DNA of 64,000 bases from CATQHD01 sp965202675. GTDB lineage: Bacteria > Actinomycetota > Acidimicrobiia > Spongiisociales > Spongiisociaceae. The notes under the pieces were generated by a model that searched no databases, had not been told where the DNA came from, and was given only the letters and a program-made list of their open reading frames with translations. Position numbers and translations under genes: made by a program. The stretch covers positions 2,604,001 to 2,668,000 of the forward strand of contig OZ241842.1 in NCBI GenBank assembly GCA_965202675.1, in the 5' to 3' direction. Below are positions 16,283-23,635 of the stretch, in pieces (positions within the stretch are counted from its first letter, which is position 1; every line of letters begins with the position of its first letter).

Positions 16283-17587
16283 ATGATGCGCTCCATGCGG
16301 CTCGAGGTGCGTTCCCTCCGCATCGAGGAGATCCGGCTCGGGGCCGCCGTTGCCCTGTCCGGCGGCGTCCTGACCGTCTCCCCCGACGAGGTTGCCGAGG
16401 CCGTCCTCGCCGACCGCCGCATCGCCGATGTCGAGGTCGCCCTGGCCCAGCCGGGCGACGACGCCCGCATCGTCCATTGCCTCGACGCGGTCGAGCCCCG
16501 CACCAAACCGCCGGGGGAGGGGGCCGTGTTCCCCGGCTTCCTCGGCGGCATGGACACGGTCGGCGCGGGCGCCACCGTCCGCCTCGACGGGGCGGCCGTG
16601 CTGGTGTCGAGCCGCTACCCCCGGCCCTTCTCCGGGCTGCTGCAGGCGCGCGAGGCGGTGGTCGACATGTCCGGCCCCTCCGCCGTCTACAGCCCGATGT
16701 CGCGGGTCCGCAACGTGGTGCTGGCGTGCACGCCGAACCCCGAAGCCGACAACGAGGACTACGACGACGCCGTCCGGCGGGCGGCCCTGAGAACCGCCGA
16801 GATGATCGCCCGCCGGGCCCTCGCCTGCGCGGCGGACAGCGGCGGGGCCTCCGGCTCCGAAACCACCGTCTTCGACTTTTCGGAATCCGACCCCCGCCTG
16901 CCCAACGTGGTGTACTTCTATCAGCTCCAGGGGCAGGGCCCCATGGCCGACACCTACCTGTACGGGCGGAACATCCACAACCTGGTGCCCACGCTGATCC
17001 ACCCCAACGAGGTGATCGACGGGGCGGTGGTCAGCGGCGTCCACGTGTACGCCTGCTACAAAAACCCCACCTACCTCCACCAGAACAACCCCATCATCTG
17101 GGAGCTCCGGGCCCGTCACGGCCGGTCGCTGAACTTCGCCGGCGTCATAATCAACCGGGGCCACAACTACACGCAGGAGGACAAGGAGCGCTCGTCCCGG
17201 TGGGCGGCCAAGCTGGCCCGTATGCTGGACGCCGACGGGGCGGTGCTCACCGCCGAGGGCGGGGGGAACTCGGCCATCGACCTGATGCTGGCCTGCCGCT
17301 ACATGGAGCAGGAGGGGATCAGGACGGTCGTCCTGTCGGGCGAGGGGCCCGGCGCCGACGGGTACGGCTTCCCCCTCTTCTACACCGCGCCGGAGGCCGA
17401 CGCTGTGGTCAGCGTCGGCTCCGAGGACGAGACCGTCTCCATGCCCGAGGTCGGGCGGGTGATCGGCGGCGGTACGCTGCTCGACGGGGAGACCCCGGCC
17501 CGCGGGCCGTTCGACCTGAAGATGTACTACCAGTACTGCGGGGTAAACCAGCTGGGCGGCGGCGCCCTCGCCGGGAAGGCCTTCTGA
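16283..17587 (+). CDS. GrdE-like component B proprotein (module B)
   Basis: 434 residues, GrdE family. Recognisable blocks are VHCLDAVEPRTK (res 64-75), VVDMSGPSAVYSPMSRVRNVVLAC (126-149), LIHPNEVIDGAVVSG (238-252), YACYKNPTYLHQNNPII (256-272) and LARMLDADG. In characterised GrdE and PrdA proteins an internal Cys becomes a pyruvoyl group after self-cleavage; Cys258 is the only Cys in the expected block here. Three nearby ATGs (16283, 16286, 16295) are possible starts. Its TGA overlaps the ATG of the grdB gene by one base (TGATG). The 102-bp gap upstream is shared with the divergent amidohydrolase operon. Confidence 0.88.
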   Translation: MMRSMRLEVRSLRIEEIRLGAAVALSGGVLTVSPDEVAEAVLADRRIADVEVALAQPGDDARIVHCLDAVEPRTKPPGEGAVFPGFLGGMDTVGAGATVRLDGAAVLVSSRYPRPFSGLLQAREAVVDMSGPSAVYSPMSRVRNVVLACTPNPEADNEDYDDAVRRAALRTAEMIARRALACAADSGGASGSETTVFDFSESDPRLPNVVYFYQLQGQGPMADTYLYGRNIHNLVPTLIHPNEVIDGAVVSGVHVYACYKNPTYLHQNNPIIWELRARHGRSLNFAGVIINRGHNYTQEDKERSSRWAAKLARMLDADGAVLTAEGGGNSAIDLMLACRYMEQEGIRTVVLSGEGPGADGYGFPLFYTAPEADAVVSVGSEDETVSMPEVGRVIGGGTLLDGETPARGPFDLKMYYQYCGVNQLGGGALAGKAF

Positions 17588-18894
17588 TGATCCGCCTGGT
17601 CCATTACCTCAACCAGTTCTTCGGAGGGGTCGGCGGGGAGGACAAGGCCGGCGCCCCCCTGCAGACGCACGACGGGCCGGTCGGGTCGGGCCGGGCCCTC
17701 GCCGCCCTAGTCGAGGGGGAGGCCGAGATAGTGCGGACGCTGGTGTGCGGCGACAACGCCTTCCACGCCGATCCCGAGGCGAACCTGGAGGCCGCCCTGG
17801 CCGCCATAGCCGAGGCCCGCCCCGGTCTGCTGCTGGCCGGGCCGGCCTTCAACGCCGGGCGGTACGGGCTGGCGTGCGCGGCGGTGGGCGCGGGCGCGCA
17901 GGAGCGGCTGGGCGTCCCGGCGGTAACGGCGCTCCACCCCGGAGCCCCCGCGGTCGACGTGTACCGCAGCCGGGTGGTCATGGTGGCCGCGTCCGGCTCG
18001 GCCGCCGGCATGCGCCCGGCGCTGGAGGGGATGGTCCGGGTCGGGCTCCGCCTGGCCCGGGGCGGGGGACTGCTCCCCGCGGAGGAGGACGGGCGCATCC
18101 CCATGGGGTACCGGGCCGCCCGGGTCGATCCGGTCCCCGCGGCGGTCCGGGCCCTCGACATGCTGGCCGCCAAGCTGGCCGGCGCGCCCTACACCAGCGA
18201 GATCCCCCTCCCGCCCCGGGTCGAGCCGGTGCCCCCGGCGCCCGCCGTCCCCGACCTGTCGGCGGCGGAGGTCGCGATCGTCACCGAAGGCGGGTTGGTT
18301 CCCGAGGGCAACCCCGACCGGATCGAATCGTCCGGCGCCACCCGCTGGGCCCGCTACCCGGTTTCGATGATCGAGGCCGGGCGGCCCCGCTTCGGTTCCA
18401 TCCACGCCGGATACGACTCGCGGTGGGTGGACGCCGACCCCAACCGGCTGGTACCCGTCGACGCCCTGCGCTCGCTGGAGGCGGAGGGCTTCATCGGCCG
18501 GCTCCACGAGCACGTATACGTAACGACGGGCACCGGCGCGGCGGTCGCCGACGCCGAGCGGATGGGCGGGGAGATGGCGGAGGCGCTCCTGGCCGACGGG
18601 GTGCAGGCGGTGATCGCCACCAGCACCTGAGGGACGGGGACGCGTTGCGGGGCAACGCTATGCAAGATGATCGAGAAGCGCGGGATCCCCGCCGTCCTGC
18701 TCACCGCCATGACCTCCATGGCGCTGGCCGCGGGGGCCAACCGGATCCGCGCGTCGGGGCTGATCCCGCATCCGGCGGGCGACCCGTCCCGCGGCCCCGT
18801 CGAGGAGGCCGCCTGGCGGCTGGAGCAGGTGCGCGGGGCGCTGTCGGCGGCCGCCGCTACCATCGAAGAGGCGCACATATTCGCCGATTGGTGA
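17587..18894 (+). CDS. grdB: GrdB selenoprotein (component B, module B) with in-frame UGA
   Basis: 435 residues when the UGA at 18628-18630 is read as Sec348. The sequence around it, AVIATST-U-GTGTRCGATLCKMIE, is the GrdB active-site motif. The continuing frame gives RGIPAVLLTAMTSMALAAGANRI and the C-terminal HPAGDP block before a UGA at 18892. The N-terminus MIRLVHYLNQFFGGVGGEDKAG, the LVCGDNAF block and GPAFNAGRYGLACA are family features. GrdB forms the substrate-binding component with GrdE and passes a carboxymethyl group to the Sec of GrdA. Compared with module A, the Cys two residues after Thr-Arg is kept (TRCG). Which substrate (glycine, sarcosine, betaine or other) cannot be read. Confidence 0.92.
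18628..18658 (+). promoter_or_regulatory. Sec UGA codon plus SECIS-like hairpin, module B grdB
   Basis: The UGA is followed by 11 nt (GGGACGGGGAC) and a perfect 7-bp stem GCGTTGC/GCAACGC with a GGG tip (18642-18658). It can equally be drawn as a 6-bp stem with loop CGGGG, matching the CGGGT loop of module A. Position and size fit a bacterial SECIS element. Confidence 0.78.
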
Positions 18895-18934
18895 ACCGTC
18901 CGCCGCCCCCGACGACCCAGGAGAGCCGTTTCTG

Positions 18935-20365
18935 ATGCCTGCGCCCGCTCTCCTCGGCGCCTCCTACGCGCTGGCCCACGCCCCCGACCTGGTCCGGTAC
19001 GGGTCGAAGCCGAGCCGGGAGGCGGCGGACGACCCCGGCCTGCTAGACCGGCTCAGCGGGGCGCTCCGCCCCTGGGGGGAGGTGGCCGCCTACCCGCCCA
19101 ACCAGGCCTTCATAGGCAACCTCGACCCCCGCGACCTCGCCGCCGCCCCCCGCCCCTGGTACGAGAACCGGGTTGCGGACGCCCGGCCCGACGGTCCGTT
19201 CGGGCGCATCGTCACCCAGGCTTCCCTCTACGGGCTGATGAAGCTGTGCGACGACTTCGATCTGTTGGAAATCGACGAGGCCCTGGCCCGCCGGGCGCGG
19301 GCCGAGCTCATCGGGTTCGACCACCGGCGGGGGCGGATAACCGGCGCTGCGCCGCCGGAGCTCGAGCAGGCGGCCGGACAGGGCGGCGGCCTCGCCCTCC
19401 ACCACGAGGGGAGGGCCGCCGGTTTCATCCGCTCCGCCCACCGGCGGGACGCGGCCCTGACCGCCCACGTGCTGCTCGAGAACCTGGCCGCCAAGGCCAC
19501 CGCCGCGCTGGCGGTCTCCGACCTGCTCGGGCGGGCCGGCCCGGGGGCGGCGGAGCGGGTCGACTACCTGCTCAACAGCGGGGAGGAGGCGGTGGGCGAC
19601 CGCTACCAGCGGGGCGGGGGCAGCCTGTCGAAGGCGGTCGGCGAGGCGGTCGGCTGCGTGAACGCCACCGGGTCGGACGTAAAGGCCTTCTGCGCCGCCC
19701 CGGTGCATGCCCTGCTCGCGGCGGCGGCGATGGTTGCGGCGGGCCTTCACGAGCATGTGGTGGTGCTGGGCGGCGGCTCGCTGGCCAAGCTGGGGATGAA
19801 GTTCGGGGCGCACCTCCGCAACGGGTCGCCGGTCATGGAGGACTGCCTGGCGGCGATGGCCTTCCTGGTCGGGCCCGCCGGGGGCGGCGCCGATGAGATG
19901 CTGATCCGGCTCGACCTGGCCGGCAAGCACCCGATCGGGGCCGGTTCGTCGGCCCGGGCCGTGTACGAAGCGTTGGTGGTCGAGCCGCTGGCGGGGGCCG
20001 GGCTCGGCCTGACCGACATCGACCGTTTCGCGGTGGAGCTCCACAACCCCGAGATCACCGAACCCGGCGGGAGCGGCGATGTGCCCCGCACCAACTACCG
20101 CACCCTGGCGGCTATGGCGGTGCTGCGGGGCGAGATAGGCCGGGAGGACATGGACGACTTCGTCGCGAAGAGGGGCATGCCCGGGTTCGCCCCCACGCAG
20201 GGCCACATCCCGGCCGGCGTGCCCTACCTGGGCCATGCGCAGCGGGCCATGCGCCGCGGGGAGATCGATCGGGCGATGATCGTCGCCAAGGGCAGCCTGT
20301 TCCTCGGGCGGATGACGCAGCTGGTCGACGGGGCGTCCTTCGTGGTGGAGCGGGCCGGCGCCTAG
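18935..20365 (+). CDS. grdC: Glycine reductase complex component C subunit (GrdC)
   Basis: 476 residues of the GrdC family, with a FabH/thiolase-like fold. In glycine reductase, component C (GrdC with GrdD) takes the Sec-bound carboxymethyl intermediate of GrdA and releases acetyl phosphate. Family features are YPPNQAFIGNLDPRDL (res ~50-65), RPWYENRV, YLLNSGEEAVGDRYQRGGG (~207-225), the likely acyl-binding Cys in AVGCVNATGSDVKAFCAAP, and the C-terminal GMPGFAPTQGHIPAGVPYLGHA. ATG at 18935 has GGAG 10 nt upstream. It is 40 nt downstream of grdB. No GrdD-like gene is in the window. Confidence 0.9.
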   Translation: MPAPALLGASYALAHAPDLVRYGSKPSREAADDPGLLDRLSGALRPWGEVAAYPPNQAFIGNLDPRDLAAAPRPWYENRVADARPDGPFGRIVTQASLYGLMKLCDDFDLLEIDEALARRARAELIGFDHRRGRITGAAPPELEQAAGQGGGLALHHEGRAAGFIRSAHRRDAALTAHVLLENLAAKATAALAVSDLLGRAGPGAAERVDYLLNSGEEAVGDRYQRGGGSLSKAVGEAVGCVNATGSDVKAFCAAPVHALLAAAAMVAAGLHEHVVVLGGGSLAKLGMKFGAHLRNGSPVMEDCLAAMAFLVGPAGGGADEMLIRLDLAGKHPIGAGSSARAVYEALVVEPLAGAGLGLTDIDRFAVELHNPEITEPGGSGDVPRTNYRTLAAMAVLRGEIGREDMDDFVAKRGMPGFAPTQGHIPAGVPYLGHAQRAMRRGEIDRAMIVAKGSLFLGRMTQLVDGASFVVERAGA

Positions 20366-20565
20366 ATGGGTAGCTCCGAGGTTGCCATGACTAGAAAGGG
20401 TATATAATCATAGTTTAGATTGATTACAAAGCATATGATAACCAGGATGATGACGAATGAGCCGCTTAGCTTGGCTCCTCGGCGATTGGGCTGCGCCTGT
20501 AATCGGCGTGTTTCCGCGGTTGGTCGGCGGAAACAAAACCCTTATCCCTTGGAACTACCCATCTA
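20363..20565. repeat. AT-rich element bounded by a 15-bp inverted repeat
   Basis: TAGATGGGTAGCTCC (20363-20377) is repeated inverted as GGAACTACCCATCTA (20551-20565), 14 of 15 matching. The ~200 bp between is far less GC-rich than its neighbours. It sits exactly between grdC (its left arm begins at the grdC stop codon) and grdA. It looks like a small non-autonomous insertion (MITE-like), or a large regulatory foldback. No target duplication and no convincing gene are seen. Confidence 0.5.
20382..20408 (+). promoter_or_regulatory. Predicted sigma-70-type promoter upstream of grdA
   Basis: TTGCCA (20382-20387), a 15-nt spacer and a perfect TATAAT (20403-20408) inside the AT-rich element. It would drive grdA separately from grdEBC with a leader of about 280 nt. 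The rest of the 330-bp grdC-grdA gap shows no supported gene. Confidence 0.5.
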
Positions 20566-20695
20566 GAAATTCCGGCGGCAAGCGGGATTCGGACCGCATC
20601 GGGGTTAGCCTTCGGGACCGGCGGACGCTCTGCCTGCGCCGGTCTGCGTTGAAGTCGGGCCGCGGGGCGGCCGGCGATCGAGAAAGGAGGTCCGA

Positions 20696-21166
20696 ATGGA
20701 CCTGAACGGCAAGCAGGTCGCGGCCATCGGCGAGCGGGAGGGGGTCAACGGACCCAGCCTCAAGCTGCTGGCCGAGTCGGCCGGCGCCGACGTGGTGTTC
20801 AGCGTTACCCAGTGCTTCGTCTGAACGGCGGGGGGCGCAATGGACCTGGAGGACCAGGCGAACGTAAACCGCCTGGCCGAGACTACCGGTTCGGACGGCA
20901 TGGTCGTCCTGCTGGGCCAGCCGGACGCCAACAGCGCCGGTCTCTTCGCGGAGACGGTGACGAGGGGCGATCCGACCTGGGCCGGTCCATTGGCCGGGGT
21001 CCCGTTGGGACTCCCTGTGTATCACATACTGGAACCCGAGATAAAAGCCCAGATGGACGGTGATCTCTATGACGAGCACGTCGGGCTCATGGAGCTATCG
21101 GCGGACGTCGACGAGATAATCAAATGGGTGGCCTTCTACCGCGACGACGGGGAGGGCGCCCCCTGA
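20696..21166 (+). CDS. grdA: Glycine reductase selenoprotein A with in-frame UGA
   Basis: 156 residues with UGA at 20822-20824 read as Sec43. It is preceded by a textbook ribosome site AAAGGAGGT (20682-20690). Before the UGA: GEREGVNGPSLKLLAES and VVFSVTQCFV. After it: U-TAGGAMDLEDQANVNRLAE, then FAETVTRGDPTWAGPLAGV and VYHILEPEIKA. This is the GrdA signature CFVU and the normal family length (about 158). GrdA is the small acidic protein whose Sec carries the carboxymethyl intermediate between components B and C and is re-reduced by thioredoxin. No trxA or trxB is in the window. One GrdA could serve both B modules. Confidence 0.95.
20822..20858 (+). promoter_or_regulatory. Sec UGA codon and possible SECIS hairpin in grdA
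   Basis: After the UGA, the best short hairpin is CCTGG-AGGA-CCAGG (20845-20858), 20 nt downstream. It is weaker and further away than the two grdB hairpins. The UGA assignment itself rests on protein homology, not on this hairpin. Confidence 0.45.
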
Positions 21167-21178
21167 CGGGCGGTCCGG

Positions 21179-21206
21179 CCCGCACCCCGTGAAAAGGGCG
21201 TGCGGG
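21179..21206 (+). terminator. Terminator-like hairpin between convergent genes
   Basis: CCCGCACCCC pairs with GGGCGTGCGGG around an AAAA-containing loop, 12 nt after the grdA stop. There is no T-run, so this may be a Rho-assisted or bidirectional end. Confidence 0.4.
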
Positions 21207-21262
21207 TCAGGACGGCATTGATGTTGCCGCCTGCTCGGACCGCGAAGCGCCGCCCCCGTCGG

Positions 21263-22288
21263 CTACCAGCCGGACCCGAAGGTAATGATCGAACGGGTGA
21301 CGGCGCCTTCCCGCAGGTCGTCGAGCGCCTCGTTCACATGGTCGAGGGGGCGGGGATTTTGGACCAGGTGGTCGGTGGTGATGGCCCCGTTGCGGTGGAG
21401 TTCCAGCACCTCTCGGATGTCCCGGGGCGTAAACCCTCTCGAACCGGCCAGGGACGCTTCCCGCCAGATCAAGCCCATCGGGTCGACCGGGAAAGGGTCG
21501 AGGGCGGCGCCCACCGCCGCCACCCGGCAGCCGATCCCGGCGGCCTCGAAGGCCTGGCGGTAGACGGCGGACGAACCCACGGTCTGGATGATCGCGTCCG
21601 GCCCGCCCGGCCCGGCCGCCTCGGTTATGCCGGCAACCGCGCCGCCGCCGCCTCTGACCACCTCATCGGCGCCCATCCGCACCGCCAGCTCCAGGTTGGC
21701 GTCCGAGCGGCTCACCGCGATAACCCGGCAGCCCAGGTAGGCGGCCAGCTGGACGGCGTTGGAGCCGGTCCCGCCCACGCCCATCACCACCACCGTCTCC
21801 CCGGCCCGCACCCGGGCGATGCGCACCAGGGCGTGGTAGGGGGTGGCCACCGCGTCGGTAAGCACCGCCACCGCGGCCGGGTCGTCCGTCTCCTCGACGG
21901 GTATCACGCACCGGGCGGGGAGGACGACCTTCTCGGCGAACCCGCCGTTGAACTCGACGCCCATCCGGCGCGCGCCCAGGCACATGTTGACCCGACCCGC
22001 CCGGCACTGCCCGCAATCGCCGCAGTGGTCGATGTAGTAGAGAGCCGCCGGGGTGCCCGGCTCGACCGATTCCACCCCCGGACCGACCGCCGACACCACG
22101 CCGGCCGCCTCGTGGCCCGGCGCCACCGGCAGGGCTGATCCGAAGCCGCCGTCCTGGAGGAACAGGTCGCTTCCGCACACGCCGCAGGCCCGGACGTCGA
22201 CCGTCACCTGGCCGGGGCCGGGGATCGGGTCGGCCATCTCCGTCAGTTCCAGCGGACGGCCGTAGCCGGTCAGTACGGCGGCCCGCAC
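21263..22288 (-). CDS. Zinc-dependent medium-chain alcohol dehydrogenase
   Basis: 341 residues. It has the catalytic zinc site (CGVCGSD, with GHEAAG), the structural zinc lobe (CGDCGQCRAGRVNMC) and an NAD(P) Rossmann motif MGVGGTGSNAVQLA. This is the sorbitol/threonine/glutathione-independent formaldehyde dehydrogenase type of the MDR superfamily. It converges on grdA. Its start lies 43 nt downstream of the end of the unrecognised Cys-motif gene on the same strand, so the two may be co-transcribed. The alcohol substrate is unknown. Confidence 0.85.
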   Translation of the reverse strand: MRAAVLTGYGRPLELTEMADPIPGPGQVTVDVRACGVCGSDLFLQDGGFGSALPVAPGHEAAGVVSAVGPGVESVEPGTPAALYYIDHCGDCGQCRAGRVNMCLGARRMGVEFNGGFAEKVVLPARCVIPVEETDDPAAVAVLTDAVATPYHALVRIARVRAGETVVVMGVGGTGSNAVQLAAYLGCRVIAVSRSDANLELAVRMGADEVVRGGGGAVAGITEAAGPGGPDAIIQTVGSSAVYRQAFEAAGIGCRVAAVGAALDPFPVDPMGLIWREASLAGSRGFTPRDIREVLELHRNGAITTDHLVQNPRPLDHVNEALDDLREGAVTRSIITFGSGW

Positions 22289-22331
22289 CCGGTCGGCCTG
22301 CCCCCGCTCGACTTGCCGGACCTGCGCCTGA

Positions 22332-23453
22332 TCAGCCCGTGCCCGGCAGCCCCAGCGCCCCCGCCTCGGGCAGGGGAGGGGCCTCGAAGTTGGAGGATCC
22401 GAACACGTCCGGCTTCTTGCGGCCCACCCGGGTGTAGTACTCCTCGGGCGTCTGGGTCGGGTCCTTGAACATCTGCCAATGGCACTTCTGGCGCACCTCC
22501 GGGTCCCGGTCGGTGTCCGGGTACACCGGAGGATCGACCACCCGCACCGGATACCCGAAGCGGTCCATCGGCATCTCCTCCATGAGGATGATGCAGTGGG
22601 CGCAGTAGAGGCAGACCCCCTTCTGGAAGTGGTTCCACGAGGCCTCCTCCTGGGAAACGCCCCAGTTGTAGGGGGGCTCCATCCGGGCGGGCGTGCCCTC
22701 GATCCAGTCGCCCCGGATGGTGCGCTGGCCCGATCCGCAGGGATCGAAGCGCACGATGAACCGGTCGTCGGTCTCGATCAGGTCGAAGTCTCCGGTGCGC
22801 TCCGGCCCCACCAGATGGCCGCGCATCGACTCGCACGCCACCAGCATCAGGGTTTCCAGGCCCTCGTCCCATGGGTGCTGGTCGATGTCGAACTTCTGAT
22901 AGCGCCAGGCAAAGAGGGGCACCAGCACCACCTCGTACATCTCGATGAGTCCTTGGCCGCCGTGGCGTTCCTGGATCTCCGACATGAGGCCGTAGGTGTG
23001 GTCGACGTCACGGTCGTGGGTCTGGCGCCAGGTCTCCTTCATGACCGACAGCGCTTCCAGCGCCTCTTCCGGTTCCTCGCGGTAGATATGGGACAGCGCC
23101 TTCCGCTGCTGCTGCTTGAACAGGTCCCAGTGCTTGTGGGGGATCCATCGGGATCCGTCCGGCAGGGCGATCTTGTCAACGATGCCGGCGTTGACCGCGG
23201 CTACGTCCTCGGCGGAGGCGCCCTTGGTGCGCAGGAAGTTGCTGAGGTCGCTGATCCACTGCCGATACAGGATGAAGCAGACGCTGGCCTCGTCCACGAA
23301 GTAGTCGGCCAGGGCGGCGGCGTCCTCCCGCCGTCCGCCGCCTATCGCTTCCTGGATCTTCCGGTAGGTGGAGATCTTCTGGTCCTGCCAGTCGCCGAGC
23401 CGCACCCGGCGGCCCAGCACTTCAGAGAACTCGATTCGGGTTTGGGCAGTGAT
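22332..23453 (-). CDS. Unrecognised Cys-motif protein, probable AUC start
   Basis: About 373 residues, family not recognised. It is mostly helical, with two conserved-looking metal-type sites in the second half: FDPCGSGQRT (about residue 240) and CLYCAHCIILMEE (about 285). Late His and Cys positions (CHWQM) follow, consistent with iron or zinc binding. The start is unusual. No ATG, GTG or TTG lies in frame between residue ~150 and a TTG at 23636 that is antisense to the divergent gene's ribosome site. An ideal GAGGAGG lies 5 nt before ATC at 23453, so AUC initiation is proposed. It is divergent from the isomerase-like gene and upstream of the alcohol dehydrogenase. Confidence 0.65.
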   Translation of the reverse strand: MTAQTRIEFSEVLGRRVRLGDWQDQKISTYRKIQEAIGGGRREDAAALADYFVDEASVCFILYRQWISDLSNFLRTKGASAEDVAAVNAGIVDKIALPDGSRWIPHKHWDLFKQQQRKALSHIYREEPEEALEALSVMKETWRQTHDRDVDHTYGLMSEIQERHGGQGLIEMYEVVLVPLFAWRYQKFDIDQHPWDEGLETLMLVACESMRGHLVGPERTGDFDLIETDDRFIVRFDPCGSGQRTIRGDWIEGTPARMEPPYNWGVSQEEASWNHFQKGVCLYCAHCIILMEEMPMDRFGYPVRVVDPPVYPDTDRDPEVRQKCHWQMFKDPTQTPEEYYTRVGRKKPDVFGSSNFEAPPLPEAGALGLPGTG

Positions 23454-23635
23454 GGCGGCCTCCTCTTCCTTTTGGTGAACTTCGGATACGCAACCGGGGC
23501 GCTCGGGGGGCGGGGCCGCCCGATTCTCCTGCCTCCATACCCTAACCTGATGAGCCGACCCTGCGGCTTTATCGGACGGCGGCGGTTCGCCGAAGGGTAT
23601 CGAGAGGCAGACGGCGAAAGACTGTGGAGGAGGCA

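Noticed and set aside
18667..18894. A separate 75-residue plus-strand gene starting MIEKRGIPAV
   Set aside because: It is the C-terminal end of the grdB selenoprotein beyond Sec348.
20363..20695. A selenocysteine tRNA near grdA
   Set aside because: I looked for a ~95-nt cloverleaf with a UCA anticodon and saw none; selC is probably elsewhere.
20457..20705. An 82-residue ORF between grdC and grdA
   Set aside because: No recognisable protein, no good ribosome site, and it overlaps the grdA start.
20840..21166. A separate 108-residue gene starting MDLEDQANV
   Set aside because: It is the part of GrdA after Sec43; the real start has a perfect ribosome site at 20682.
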